From NCBI GenBank assembly GCA_964567685.1, contig CAZMNO010000002.1:1-64000 (forward strand): a stretch of 64,000 nucleotides of DNA, given 5' to 3'. The translations under genes and the position numbers were made by a program. Position 1 is the stretch's first letter. Each line of letters starts with the position of its first letter. This stretch comes from UBA5972 sp964567685. GTDB taxonomy: Bacteria > Pseudomonadota > Alphaproteobacteria > Rhodobacterales > Rhodobacteraceae. Of the stretch, positions 52,501-61,331 are shown piece by piece. Under the pieces are notes generated by a model that had not been told where the DNA came from, made no database searches, and saw nothing but the letters and a program-made list of their open reading frames with translations.

Positions 52501-55001
52501 TCGCGATGAAAACGGTTGAGGTTGGCAAGGGCGAGAACCTGATTGATCTTGCCGTGACCGAGGAATGGGGGGCAGGTGCTTACGTGACCGCCAGCGTCAT
52601 CCGCCCGATGGATGTGGCCGCCGGGCATAATCCGGCACGCGCGCTGGGCCTTAACTGGGCCGGTGTCGACCCCGCCGAACATCGCCTCAGCGCCGTGTTC
52701 ACCACGCCTGACGAGGTTGGCCCACGCTCGACAATGACCGCCAGCCTGAAGGTTGATGGCGTTCTGTCAGGTGAAACCGCCTATGCCACGATTGCAGCAG
52801 TCGATGTCGGTATCCTGAACCTGACCGGGTTCACAGCCCCTGATCCCGATGGCCATTATTTCGGCCAGCGCAAGCTGGGGATGGAACTGCGCGACGTTTA
52901 TGGTCGTCTGATTGATGGCAATCAGGGGTCACCGGGGCAGGTGCGCTCAGGGGGTGACGGGCCATTGGCCGACCGGCTGCAAAGCCCACCGCCGAGCGAG
53001 GAGCTTGTTGCCTTTTTCTCTGGCCCACTGGTGGTTGACGAAAACGGCGAGGTGACGGCAGAGTTTGATATTCCCGAATTCAACGGCTCAGTCCGCCTGA
53101 TGGCGGTCGTCTGGACGAAAACCGGGGTGGGGCAGGCCAGCAAGGATATCCTGATCCGCGATCCGATCGTTCTGACCGCGAGCCTGCCAAGGTTCCTGGC
53201 ACCTTACGACGAAAGCCGCATATTGATCGAACTGGCCCATGCCACCGGACCGGCCGGCAAAGTTGGGCTTGAGGTCAGCGCCAGTGATGGCATGTATCTT
53301 GACAAGGCAAACCTGCCAAGCTCGGTAACGCTGGGTGAACTTGAGAGGGTCACGCTCAATCTGGCGGTAACCGCCCCGGCTTCCGGAACGCCGGAAATCA
53401 CCATTGTCATGACCACCCCGGATGGCGACCGGTTGGCCAAAACGCTGACCCTGCCGGTCCGCGCCAATGATCCCGAGATTGCCCGTACGGCGCGGGTTGA
53501 ACTTGGCGATGGCGACGTCTTCACCCTTGATCGTGACGTCTTTGCCGGTTTTGTCCCCGGAACGGGCCGCGCGACACTGGCAGTTGGCCCCATCGCGCGC
53601 TTTGATGCGCCGGGGCTGCTTTCTGCACTGGATCGCTATCCCTATGGCTGCACCGAGCAGATCACCTCCAAGGCACTGCCGCTTCTGTATTTCGAGCAGG
53701 TTGCGACAACGCTTGACGTGGCAGGCCACCGGAATGTCGCCAAACGGATCGATCAGGCGATTGCCGAGGTTCTGTCAAATCAGGCCAGCAATGGCGGCTT
53801 TGGGCTCTGGCGACCTGAATCCGGCGATTTGTGGCTCGACAGCTATGTCAGCGATTTCCTCAGCCGGGCGCGCAGCAAGGGGTTTGTCGTGCCTGCACAG
53901 GCGTTCAGGCTGGCGATGGATAATCTGCGCAACCGCGTGAACTATGCTGCCGATTTTGAAAATGGCGGCGAGGATATCGCCTATGCGCTGATGGTTCTGG
54001 CCCGCGAGGGTGCCGCCAATATCGGTGATCTGCGCTATTACGCTGACACCAAAGCCGGTGAATTCGCCACACCTCTGGCGCTGGCGCAACTGGGGGCGGC
54101 TCTGGCCTCATACGGCGATCAGAGCCGGGCTGACCAGATGTTCCGCCTTGCCGGGGCCCGGCTTGACCGGATCGAAGGCCAGGTCGAGGCGCAGCTTTGG
54201 CGAGTCGATTACGGCACCAATCTCAGGGACACCGCCGCCGTTCTGGCTCTGGCAGTTGAAAGCGGTTCCGAAGTGCTGGATGCAGCCGCTCTGGCCCGCC
54301 GGATTGCGCCCGAGCGTCTTGTTGGCCGAACGCGTTCGACCCAGGAAAACATGTGGTCGCTGATGGCCGCCAATGCGCTGATCGAAGATACGCCCGCAGA
54401 TGCTTTCCTGATCAACGGTGCACCGGCCGGTGGGCCACTGGTCGAGGTGCTGGATGCGCAAACCGGGGCGGATCGCCGGGTTGAGGTTCTGAACCAGTCC
54501 GGCAAATCGGCAACCACGGTCCTGACCACCTACGGCATCCCGGCAGAACCGGAACCGGCAGGCGGCAATGGCTATTTCATCGACAGGTTCTATTTCACCA
54601 TGGACGGAAAGCCGGTGTCGCCGGAAAAAATGTCGCTGAACGAACGGCTGGTGGTACTGGTCAAGGTGACACCGCAACGCTATTCCGAGGCGCGGCTGAT
54701 CGTGAACGATCCGTTACCGGCGGGGCTTGAGATCGACAATCCGAACCTGCTGCGATCAGGTGACGTGAAAGCGCTCGACTGGCTGCAACTAAACGTGCAG
54801 CCCCAACATGCCGAGTTCCGCGCCGAAAGGTTCGTTGCGGCAGTCGACTGGTCAAGCAAGGATGCGTTCCAGCTTGCCTATATCGTCAGGGCGATCTCGC
54901 CGGGGTCATTCCACCACCCGGCAGCGAGCGTTGAAGACATGTACCGCCCGCAATACCGCGCCCGCACCGGAGTTGGCCGGGTTGATATATCGGCCCGCTG
55001 A
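49509..55001 (+). CDS. Bacterial alpha-2-macroglobulin with N-terminal PAN/apple-like domain
   Basis: 1830 residues. A signal peptide (cleavage near VKA-G) without a lipobox is followed by a PAN/apple-like Cys-rich module at about 27-100 (FETCQTICLNN, CQAFTFN, SACFPKSE). Repeated macroglobulin domains follow, such as PMDIFLTTDRGAYRTGETVY. The thioester motif is PYGCTEQ with C1381, then a helical toroid domain (SNQASNGGFGLWRPESGDLW). These proteins trap proteases in the periplasm and are often paired with PBP1C, as here. CTEQ instead of CLEQ or CGEQ is a variation; the needed Cys and Gln remain. RBS at the start is weak (GTCGTTTG). Confidence 0.93.
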   Translation: MLLTKTRSRVLKFLPVLALAALASGPVKAGDDVIPERRLAIIQNMDFFGSDLQPVFETTFETCQTICLNNTECQAFTFNFKSSACFPKSEISERQPFEGAASATVYETDPAVLKTQSARLKDLGFLPSRYRRETRDQALNLARDYITNQWTADQLIEASRNARASGNLMNAMRFMGAALNLTDAAGDWAEMAQLALEVKPKDGNERRDLQRIATSAAINAYLRGKNPAVQVTALNILAKGVELRGNGRTSISVLRLAQSISPRLDTEEALERAIALFGFRMTEHVVNNNAASPRICTSFSETLVPAGIDYADFVRLPESGLVVESNASQICIDGVRHGERYQFTFRKGLPAESGERLSKAVDLNVYVRDRDPSARFIGRAYVLPKGKSAAIPIITVNLTEVDLKIHRVGDRNLVRAIQQGYFGRPLSTWDEKDLQNSIGEEVWSGTGLVEREVNTDVTTALPIGDAISEFAPGVYVMRARVPGDDPYDSNAAAQWFVVTDLGLSSMKGGDGLHVFVRSLNSAAAKEGAVVQLVAKNNNILGEAITDQDGYARFAVGLTKGTGGATPALLTVASADDFAFLNLREPAFDLSDRGVEGRVSPPPMDIFLTTDRGAYRTGETVYATALARDHRAEALEDLPLTAIVTRPDGVEFTRELLDDQGAGGRVFAVHLPSSAQRGTWNIRIHADLDSAALTSQKFLVEDLIPERIDFDLALQDGPIRADDVPVVELDARYLYGAPGAGLAVEAETRVSLADGFEGYKGYQFGRHDEVFGVRMEFTSGKIVTDDDGHVSFALTMPNIGETVLPLKLNALVRVKEGSGRPVERSIETNLAPTGPVMGIKPLFDGVVSEGSTAGFEALAIGPDLKQIGLKRVGWVLNRVKTRYQWYETYGNWNYEPVTTRTRVASGEIDLGTDGPSGIEAAVDWGHYELKLETLDGAYLSASYDFYAGWYAPADSGNTPDTLEVGLDKDIYTIGDTAQLRLVPRYAGTALVTVVSNRLIAMKTVEVGKGENLIDLAVTEEWGAGAYVTASVIRPMDVAAGHNPARALGLNWAGVDPAEHRLSAVFTTPDEVGPRSTMTASLKVDGVLSGETAYATIAAVDVGILNLTGFTAPDPDGHYFGQRKLGMELRDVYGRLIDGNQGSPGQVRSGGDGPLADRLQSPPPSEELVAFFSGPLVVDENGEVTAEFDIPEFNGSVRLMAVVWTKTGVGQASKDILIRDPIVLTASLPRFLAPYDESRILIELAHATGPAGKVGLEVSASDGMYLDKANLPSSVTLGELERVTLNLAVTAPASGTPEITIVMTTPDGDRLAKTLTLPVRANDPEIARTARVELGDGDVFTLDRDVFAGFVPGTGRATLAVGPIARFDAPGLLSALDRYPYGCTEQITSKALPLLYFEQVATTLDVAGHRNVAKRIDQAIAEVLSNQASNGGFGLWRPESGDLWLDSYVSDFLSRARSKGFVVPAQAFRLAMDNLRNRVNYAADFENGGEDIAYALMVLAREGAANIGDLRYYADTKAGEFATPLALAQLGAALASYGDQSRADQMFRLAGARLDRIEGQVEAQLWRVDYGTNLRDTAAVLALAVESGSEVLDAAALARRIAPERLVGRTRSTQENMWSLMAANALIEDTPADAFLINGAPAGGPLVEVLDAQTGADRRVEVLNQSGKSATTVLTTYGIPAEPEPAGGNGYFIDRFYFTMDGKPVSPEKMSLNERLVVLVKVTPQRYSEARLIVNDPLPAGLEIDNPNLLRSGDVKALDWLQLNVQPQHAEFRAERFVAAVDWSSKDAFQLAYIVRAISPGSFHHPAASVEDMYRPQYRARTGVGRVDISAR

Positions 55002-55064
55002 ACAGCGCCCGGCAATTAACTTGCCGGGTCTGAGACAGGTAGAAAAGGAGCACCGTTCGCCCTG

Positions 55065-57131
55065 ATGATTGTCAAGCGTCTGATCCTGGCTGGCTCTCTG
55101 GCCCTCAGCCTGGCCGCAGCGGCGATGCTGGCGCTTGATCGCTGGGTCAGCCACAGCCCGATCCCGGCGCTTGATCTTGAAACCTCCGTGACGGTTCTGG
55201 ACCGCGACGGCCTCCTGCTCAGAGCCTACACCGTTGCTGACGGGCGCTGGCGGTTGCCTGCCGGCATTGACGATGTCGATCCCCGCTATCTTGCCCACCT
55301 CATCGCCTATGAAGACAAGCGCTTCTATCGCCACAAGGGCGTTGACACGATCGCGCTGGCCCGCGCCGCCGGACAGGCACTTTGGAATGGCAAGGTGGTT
55401 TCCGGCGGCTCGACTCTTACCATGCAGGTCGCCCGCCTGCTCGAAGGCGGCGGCACCGGACGCTGGGGGCCGAAACTGCGGCAAATGCAGCTGGCCCTGG
55501 CGTTGGAGCGGCGGCTCGGGAAAGAGGAGATACTCAACCTCTATCTCAAACTCGCCCCTTACGGCGGGAATTTGGAAGGTGTGCGTGCGGCAACGCTGTC
55601 CTATTTCGGCAAGGAGCCAAAGCGCCTGACTGCGGCGCAATCTGCGCTTTTGGTGGCCCTGCCGCAATCGCCGGAAACCCGCCGCCCGGATCGTGCGGCC
55701 AACACAGCACTTCAGGCACGAAACCGGGTTCTTGTGCGGCTTGCAGCAGCTGGCGCTCTGTCAGTGGATGAAGCCCGCGCTGCAACTCTTGAGGTGCTGC
55801 CTTCGACCCGGCTTGCATTTCCCGCCATCGCCCCACATCTGGCGGACCGGCAGCGGGCCGGGCAGCCGCTTGCAACCACACATCGGCTGACGGTCAGGCG
55901 CGCGCTTCAGCAGGCTCTGGAAACCCTTGCTGAATGGCATGTGAACGCAGAGAGCGACGGGTTGTCGGCGGCGCTACTGGTGATGGACCACCAAAGCGGC
56001 GAAATCCTGGCCTCGGTCGGCTCATCGGGTTTTCTCGATCATGACCGGCAGGGGTTCATTGACATGACACGGGCCGTGCGCTCGCCTGGATCAACCCTCA
56101 AACCCCTGATCTACGGGCTTGCTTTTGAGGCCGGTCTGGCGCATCCCGAAACCCTGATGGAGGATCGGCCAACCGCCTTTGGCACCTACGCCCCCAGAAA
56201 TTTCAACAAAGAGTTCTATGGCACGCTCAGCGCACGTGAAGCGCTTCAATATTCCCTGAATATTCCCGCCGTGGCCTTGCTTGAGGCCATTGGCCCGGTT
56301 CAGCTTGTGGCGCGGATGCGTCGGGCCGGGGTGGAGGCGCGGCTTCCCGGTGACGCACCACCGGGGCTGGCGATTGCGCTCGGCGGGATCGGGCTCAGCC
56401 TGCATGATCTGGTGGTTCTTTACGCGGCAATGGCCAATGGCGGGCAGCCGGTGGCGGTGCAGCATGCTGAAAACGATGCGGCGCAGTCCCCGGTCAAACA
56501 GCTGATGTCTGCAGAGGCGGCGTGGCAGGTCGGTGAAATCCTGACTGGCGTCGTCGGCCCTGAACTGGCTCGCCGTGGCGATCTGGCTTACAAGACCGGT
56601 ACCTCGTATGGCTATCGCGACGCCTGGGCGATCGGCTTTGACGGGCGGCATGTGATCGGTGTCTGGCTTGGTCGGCCCGATGGGGCATCGGTGCCCGGTA
56701 TTCTGGGGGCTGATCTGGCTGCACCCCTGTTGTTTGAAGCGTTTGGGCGGCTGAAGCCCGAACTTGACCCAATGCCGCCACCGCCACCGGCGACACTGAT
56801 CGTTTCCCATTCCGATCTGCCGATGAACCTCAAGCATTTTCACGGGGCCAACGCGCTTTTTGCGCCAAGCCGGGATGCGCCCGAAATCGCTTTCCCACCG
56901 GATGGTGCAGCCATTGAACTGGGCTTTAGCGATCACGGGTCGGATATGCCGCTTGTGCTGAAAGTACGCAATGGTGTTCCGCCCTTCACCTGGATCGCGG
57001 ACGGCTCGGCTTTTCTGATCGCCATCCGCGAACGGCAGGCAGAATACCAGCCCGAAGGACCGGGATTTCTTGAAATCTCGGTGGTTGACGCTCGCGGTCG
57101 GTCGCAGAAAGCGCTTGTAGAGCTGCGCTAG
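55065..57131 (+). CDS. pbpC: Penicillin-binding protein 1C
   Basis: 688 residues. A signal anchor (LILAGSLALSLAAAAMLALD) is followed by the glycosyltransferase domain (EDKRFYRHKGVDTIALARA, GGSTLTMQVARLLEG, KEEILNLYLKLAPYGGNLEG), the transpeptidase domain with the catalytic Ser343 in SPGSTLKPL, YSLNIPAVALL and K510 in YKTGTS, and a C-terminal BiPBP-type domain of about 90 residues (FPPDGAAIELGFSDHG). It makes and crosslinks peptidoglycan. Adjacent to the alpha-2-macroglobulin gene, a pairing seen in many proteobacteria. Confidence 0.96.
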   Translation: MIVKRLILAGSLALSLAAAAMLALDRWVSHSPIPALDLETSVTVLDRDGLLLRAYTVADGRWRLPAGIDDVDPRYLAHLIAYEDKRFYRHKGVDTIALARAAGQALWNGKVVSGGSTLTMQVARLLEGGGTGRWGPKLRQMQLALALERRLGKEEILNLYLKLAPYGGNLEGVRAATLSYFGKEPKRLTAAQSALLVALPQSPETRRPDRAANTALQARNRVLVRLAAAGALSVDEARAATLEVLPSTRLAFPAIAPHLADRQRAGQPLATTHRLTVRRALQQALETLAEWHVNAESDGLSAALLVMDHQSGEILASVGSSGFLDHDRQGFIDMTRAVRSPGSTLKPLIYGLAFEAGLAHPETLMEDRPTAFGTYAPRNFNKEFYGTLSAREALQYSLNIPAVALLEAIGPVQLVARMRRAGVEARLPGDAPPGLAIALGGIGLSLHDLVVLYAAMANGGQPVAVQHAENDAAQSPVKQLMSAEAAWQVGEILTGVVGPELARRGDLAYKTGTSYGYRDAWAIGFDGRHVIGVWLGRPDGASVPGILGADLAAPLLFEAFGRLKPELDPMPPPPPATLIVSHSDLPMNLKHFHGANALFAPSRDAPEIAFPPDGAAIELGFSDHGSDMPLVLKVRNGVPPFTWIADGSAFLIAIRERQAEYQPEGPGFLEISVVDARGRSQKALVELR

Positions 57132-57132
57132 C

Positions 57133-57177
57133 AAGCCGTTTCGAAACGGCTTTCTATGCGATTTCGAAATCGCTTTT
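57133..57177. terminator. Two tandem palindromic hairpins between convergent genes
   Basis: AAGCCGTTTCGAAACGGCTT (57133-57152) and GCGATTTCGAAATCGC followed by four T (57158-57177) are perfect palindromes sharing a TTTCGAAA core. They sit right after pbpC and before the convergent thiolase gene, so they may act as a bidirectional terminator. Confidence 0.7.
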
Positions 57178-57204
57178 CGCAGGTGAAGGTTTGAAGGTGG
57201 CGCG

Positions 57205-58380
57205 TCAAAGCCGCTCAAACGCCAGCGCGATGCCCTGACCGCCACCGATACACATGGTGACCAGCGCATGCTTGCCGCCAATCCGCTCAAGCTCGTAAAG
57301 CGCTTTGACCGTAATGATCACGCCGGTCGCGCCGACCGGGTGTCCAAGGGCGATGGCGCCACCATTGGGGTTGACCTTCGCCGGATCAAAACCAAGGCAT
57401 TTGCTGACCGCCAGAGCCTGCGCGGCAAAAGCCTCGTTTGACTCGATGACATCAAAATCGCTGATCGACATGCCTGTTTTCGCCATGAGGTTCTCAACCG
57501 CCGGAACCGGCCCGATCCCCATCACCTCAGGGCGCACCCCGGCATGGGCGTAGCCCAATAGCCGCGCTTTCGGCTTCAGACCCGCCTTTTCCGCCGCCTC
57601 GGCCCGCGCCATGACAATCGCCGCCGCCCCGTCATTGATGCCACTGGCATTGCCTGCGGTGACCGAGCCGTCTTTCTGAAAAACCGCACGCAGATTTGCC
57701 AAAGCCTCAGGCGTTGTGGCTTTGGGATGCTCATCGGTATCAAACGCCACCATTTCGCGCTTGCGCTTTACCTCAACAGGCGTGATCTGGCTGGCAAAGC
57801 GCCCCTCAGCAATTGCCGCAGCTGTCCGTTGCTGGCTTTCCAGAGCAAAAGCATCCTGCGCGGCGCGGTCGATATCATGTTCAGCGGCAACATTTTCGGC
57901 TGTCACGCCCATATGTCCGGTGCCAAAGGGGCAATTGAGTGCGCCCAGCATCATGTCACCAAGTGGCGTATCCCCCATCTTCTGCCCCCAGCGCGCCGCT
58001 GGAAGGATATAGGGCGAGCGGCTCATATTCTCGGCTCCGCCGGCAAGGCCGAACTCGGCATCCCCCAGCATCAGCGATTGTGCGACCGACACAATCGCCT
58101 GCGCCCCGGAACCACAGAGGCGGTTCACATTCATCGAGGGCGTGGTGTCGGGTATGCCGGCATCAATCGCTGCCACCCGCGAAAGATACATATCGCGCGG
58201 CTCGGTGTTGATCACATGACCGTAAGCGACATGGCCGATCTGACCGCCTTCAACGCCTGACCGCTCCATTGCCGCTTTGGCAACATGGGCGGCAAGATCG
58301 ATCGGTGGGGTGGCTGCAAAGGCGCCGCCGAAAGTACCGATTGCCGTGCGCGTGCCGTCAAGAATTACGATGTCAGTCAT
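57205..58380 (-). CDS. Acetyl-CoA C-acyltransferase (thiolase)
   Basis: 391 residues. Nucleophile Cys in VNRLCGSGAQA, His in IESNEAFAAQ, C-terminal CIGGGQG, GHPVGATG near residue 350. It resembles broad-specificity thiolases (BktB/3-oxoadipyl-CoA type). Its stop is followed by the tandem hairpins, and it overlaps the maiA gene upstream by four bases. Position in an aromatic cluster suggests use in acetoacetyl-CoA cleavage from fumarylacetoacetate breakdown (inference). Confidence 0.93.
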   Translation of the reverse strand: MTDIVILDGTRTAIGTFGGAFAATPPIDLAAHVAKAAMERSGVEGGQIGHVAYGHVINTEPRDMYLSRVAAIDAGIPDTTPSMNVNRLCGSGAQAIVSVAQSLMLGDAEFGLAGGAENMSRSPYILPAARWGQKMGDTPLGDMMLGALNCPFGTGHMGVTAENVAAEHDIDRAAQDAFALESQQRTAAAIAEGRFASQITPVEVKRKREMVAFDTDEHPKATTPEALANLRAVFQKDGSVTAGNASGINDGAAAIVMARAEAAEKAGLKPKARLLGYAHAGVRPEVMGIGPVPAVENLMAKTGMSISDFDVIESNEAFAAQALAVSKCLGFDPAKVNPNGGAIALGHPVGATGVIITVKALYELERIGGKHALVTMCIGGGQGIALAFERL

Positions 58381-59018
58381 GTCTGAGCCTCTGGTTGATG
58401 ATTGTCAGGATGCGCCGCAGCAACGGCTTTAATCGCGTTCAGTTCTTTCATGATCCGGTTGATTTGTACAAATGACGTCACGTCCACCTGCCACCTGTTG
58501 GCATTGTAGATTTGTGGCACCAGACAGATGTCCGCCATCGAGATCGTGTCGCCGTGGCAGAACCGGCCGGTCTGAGGGTCGTCAAGCATGGTTTCAAACG
58601 CCGCAAGGCCACGCGGAATGAACGCCTGCATCCAGTCTTTCATCGCCAACTTGCCGCCCGAGTTTTCGACAGCGAATTTGGCAACGGACAGGTTGCAGAC
58701 CGGGTGGATCTCCATCGCGATGGCATAAGACAGGGCGCGAACCCGCGCCCGCTCAGGCGCGGATCCGGGCAGAAAACCGGCCTCGCGGGTTTCATCCAGA
58801 TATTCGATGATTGCCAGCGACTGGATGAAACGCCTGTCATCAAGATCAAGGACAGGCACCAGACCCTGCGGATTACGCGCCAAATGCTCGGCACCGCGAT
58901 GTTCCCCCTGGACCAGATCAACCGATAAAGCGGCATAGTCGATGCCCAGAAGATTGAGGGCAATTCTCAGCCGGTAAGCCGCGGACGAACGCCAGTAGTC
59001 AAACAAAATTACGCTCAT
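58377..59018 (-). CDS. maiA: Maleylacetoacetate isomerase (GST zeta)
   Basis: 213 residues from MSVILFDYWRSSAAYRLRIALN. The SSAAYRLRIAL motif is the zeta-class glutathione site, followed by NPQGLVPVLDLDD and LAIIEYLDET. It isomerises maleylacetoacetate to fumarylacetoacetate. The gene overlaps the MarR regulator upstream by four bases and the thiolase downstream. Confidence 0.92.
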   Translation of the reverse strand: MSVILFDYWRSSAAYRLRIALNLLGIDYAALSVDLVQGEHRGAEHLARNPQGLVPVLDLDDRRFIQSLAIIEYLDETREAGFLPGSAPERARVRALSYAIAMEIHPVCNLSVAKFAVENSGGKLAMKDWMQAFIPRGLAAFETMLDDPQTGRFCHGDTISMADICLVPQIYNANRWQVDVTSFVQINRIMKELNAIKAVAAAHPDNHQPEAQT

Positions 59019-59482
59019 TTGCATTGCTCCAGCATCGAGTTCAGCGAATCGAGGAATTTTTGCCGCTCCTCGGGTTCCAGCCATTCCAGAATTTCTTTCT
59101 GAAAATCCCGGCCCATTGGGCCGATCTCGTCCATCATCGCATGCCCCTTTTTGGTGAGCGACAGTTCCACCAGACGCCTGTCATCAGGGTTGATGTTCTT
59201 AGTGACATACCCGGCCTTTTCCAGACGCGCCGCAGCGCGGCTGGCCTTGGATTTATCCATTTCAACCTGCCGGTATATCTCGCGGATCGATATTTTTTCA
59301 ACCTGCGAAAGATGCGCGACAACCCGCCATTCGTGCAATGTGATGCCAAACCGGTCACGATAGCGTTGTGAAAAGCGTTCACTGACACGATTGGCAAGAA
59401 CCGCCAACTGGTAGGGAAGAAACTCGTTGAGGATGAAACCGGTCAAAAAGACGCCTTTTGTTGCGTTTGAGACGAAATTCAT
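59015..59482 (-). CDS. MarR-family transcriptional regulator
   Basis: 155 residues from MNFVSNATKG; the in-frame ATG at 59545 lies in a palindrome that looks like the operator, so the shorter form is preferred. Winged helix: HEWRVVAHLSQVEKISIREIYRQVEMDKSKASRAAARLEKAG and wing NINPDDRRLVELSLTKKG. It probably represses the aromatic pathway genes until an intermediate binds. It is the first gene of the minus-strand marR-maiA-thiolase unit. Confidence 0.9.
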   Translation of the reverse strand: MNFVSNATKGVFLTGFILNEFLPYQLAVLANRVSERFSQRYRDRFGITLHEWRVVAHLSQVEKISIREIYRQVEMDKSKASRAAARLEKAGYVTKNINPDDRRLVELSLTKKGHAMMDEIGPMGRDFQKEILEWLEPEERQKFLDSLNSMLEQCK

Positions 59483-59535
59483 ATGGCCATGAAACACGGC
59501 GGGTTTCAAGCGGGTTGCGGGAGGGAATCGTTGAC

Positions 59536-59555
59536 TTAGTTGCAAATGAAACGAT
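59536..59555. promoter_or_regulatory. Putative MarR operator, copy 1
   Basis: TTAGTTGCAAATGAAACGAT shares 17 of 20 bases in a row with the site at 63181. It overlaps the marR promoter region and is divergent toward fahA. Confidence 0.7.
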
Positions 59556-59704
59556 AAAAGGCGCGGGACCGCGATACCGACAGGATCGCAACACGTGGGA
59601 AGGTCATGAGGATACGGAGTCTACTTGCCCGGACCGAGCTGCCCGACGCGTCTTTCCAACTCTTTCGAGTTTGAGAGAAAACACAGTAAAACGAAGGATA
59701 TGAG

Positions 59705-59902
59705 GTGAGTTTCTGGGGATATTTCTTTCTGGCCTTTCTCGCAATGATTGCGCTGGCTATCATTTTTGCATGGTGGCAGAAATTTCTCGCCAATCGTCCT
59801 GACCGGTATGGCAAGGGTCCGGGGCACGAACTGCGCGGTCCTGAGCGCGGTCAGTGGGATCGGATACCAACGGATCGCTCGAATTTTGAGAGCGACAAAT
59901 GA
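59705..59902 (+). CDS. Small membrane protein of unknown function
   Basis: 65 residues starting with GTG (AAGGATATGAG upstream as RBS). The first 25 residues form one hydrophobic segment (WGYFFLAFLAMIALAIIFAWW), followed by a basic, Gly/Pro-rich tail. It lies between the operator and fahA and may be in the same transcript. No family is recognised. Confidence 0.6.
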   Translation: MSFWGYFFLAFLAMIALAIIFAWWQKFLANRPDRYGKGPGHELRGPERGQWDRIPTDRSNFESDK

Positions 59903-60014
59903 ACAGAGGTCTGCCAAACAAAGTGGTCGAGCTTGCGACGCTCTTCGGCTCAAGGTGGACGCGAAATAGAAGAGATGGATACAAGGCATCCCATCACCAA
60001 ACAAGGATACGCAA

Positions 60015-61283
60015 ATGACACTACAAAAATCATGGGTTGTCAGCGCAAACAATCCGGAAACCCACTTTCCTTTGAACAACCTGCCCTATGGCGTCTTTTC
60101 CGATGGCGACGAAGCCCATTGCGGCGTGGCAATCGGCGACATGATTCTGGATGTGGCCCTTCTGGAAGAAGAGGGCATCATCAAGATCAGCGACGAACCG
60201 GTGCTGGATCTGCCCTTCTGGAACGACTTCATGGAGCTGGGGCCCGAGGCCTGGGCCGCCCTGCGCGCCCGGTTGACCGAGCTATTGATTGAAGGCGGTG
60301 ATGACGCGATTTCAGGTAATGCGGTCCTGAAAGCGAAAGTTCTGATTGCCCAGAGTGACGCTGAAATGCACATGCCGATTGTGGTGGCCGAATACACAGA
60401 TTTCTACGCGGGCCGCCATCACGCGACCAATGTCGGCACCATGTTCCGCGGTGCCGAAAACGCACTGCCGCCGAACTGGTTGCACATTCCTATTGGTTAT
60501 AACGGCCGCGCCTCTTCCGTGGTGGTCAGCGGCACCGAAATACGCCGCCCCTGGGGCCAGCTGAAATCGCCCGATCACGACCTGCCTGCCTTCCTGCCCT
60601 GCCGCCGGTTTGATATCGAACTGGAAATGGGTGCCATCGTAGGCCAGCCTTCCGAAGGCCCGATCACGGTGCAGGAGGCTGACGATAGTATCTTCGGCTA
60701 TGTGCTCCTGAACGACTGGTCGGCGCGCGACATTCAGGCCTGGGAATACCAGCCCCTGGGTCCCTTTCAGGCCAAGGCGACGGCCACGTCGATCAGCCCC
60801 TGGATCGTCACCAAGGCAGCGCTTGAGCCTTTTCGCTGCGATGCGCCGGAGCGGGAATTCGAATTGCTCGACCACATCAAGGACGTCGGCCCGATGCTCT
60901 ATGACATCGACCTGGAGGTGACGCTGGCCCCCGAGGGCAAGGAGGCGACCACCATCGCCCAGACCAATTACAGCCAGATGTATTACTCCGCCGCCCAGCA
61001 ACTGGCCCATCACACGACCGCAGGCGCTCCGATGAACGTGGGCGATCTGCTTGGTTCGGGCACCATCTCTGGCCCCACCAAGCCCGAGCGTGGATCACTG
61101 CTGGAACTCAGCTGGGGTGGCAAGGAACCTTTCACGCTCGATACTGGCGAATCCCGTTCCTTCATCGAGGACGGCGACACGCTCACCCTCAAGGGGGGCG
61201 CGATGGGCGACGGTTACACCATCGGTTTCGGCGATTGCGTGGGCACGGTCCTTCCGGCGCTGAAAGACCCTTACGCCCGCTGA
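60015..61283 (+). CDS. fahA: Fumarylacetoacetase
   Basis: 422 residues. N-terminal FAH_N domain (FPLNNLPYGVFSDGDEAHCGV) and C-terminal hydrolase domain with YTDFYAGRHHATNVG, NDWSARDIQAWEYQPLGPF and GSGTISGPTKPERGS; metal-binding acidic residues are in DFYAGRHH and ELEMGAIVG. It splits fumarylacetoacetate to fumarate and acetoacetate in the homogentisate (tyrosine) route. It is a plus-strand gene controlled from the marR intergenic region. Confidence 0.96.
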   Translation: MTLQKSWVVSANNPETHFPLNNLPYGVFSDGDEAHCGVAIGDMILDVALLEEEGIIKISDEPVLDLPFWNDFMELGPEAWAALRARLTELLIEGGDDAISGNAVLKAKVLIAQSDAEMHMPIVVAEYTDFYAGRHHATNVGTMFRGAENALPPNWLHIPIGYNGRASSVVVSGTEIRRPWGQLKSPDHDLPAFLPCRRFDIELEMGAIVGQPSEGPITVQEADDSIFGYVLLNDWSARDIQAWEYQPLGPFQAKATATSISPWIVTKAALEPFRCDAPEREFELLDHIKDVGPMLYDIDLEVTLAPEGKEATTIAQTNYSQMYYSAAQQLAHHTTAGAPMNVGDLLGSGTISGPTKPERGSLLELSWGGKEPFTLDTGESRSFIEDGDTLTLKGGAMGDGYTIGFGDCVGTVLPALKDPYAR

Positions 61284-61290
61284 GACGACG

Positions 61291-61309
61291 GTGCGCAATG
61301 AATGCGCAC
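61291..61309. repeat. Inverted repeat after fahA
   Basis: GTGCGCAATGAATGCGCAC forms a 7-bp stem with a 5-base loop. It lies 8 bases after the fahA stop and 23 bases before the preferred start of the next gene. It may protect the fahA message or reduce downstream expression. Confidence 0.6.
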
Positions 61310-61331
61310 CTCTCGTAAAGGAAAGAGATTA

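Noticed and set aside
56091..57290. 399-residue open frame on the minus strand across pbpC.
   Set aside because: Antisense to a clear penicillin-binding protein with all active-site motifs; no domain of its own.
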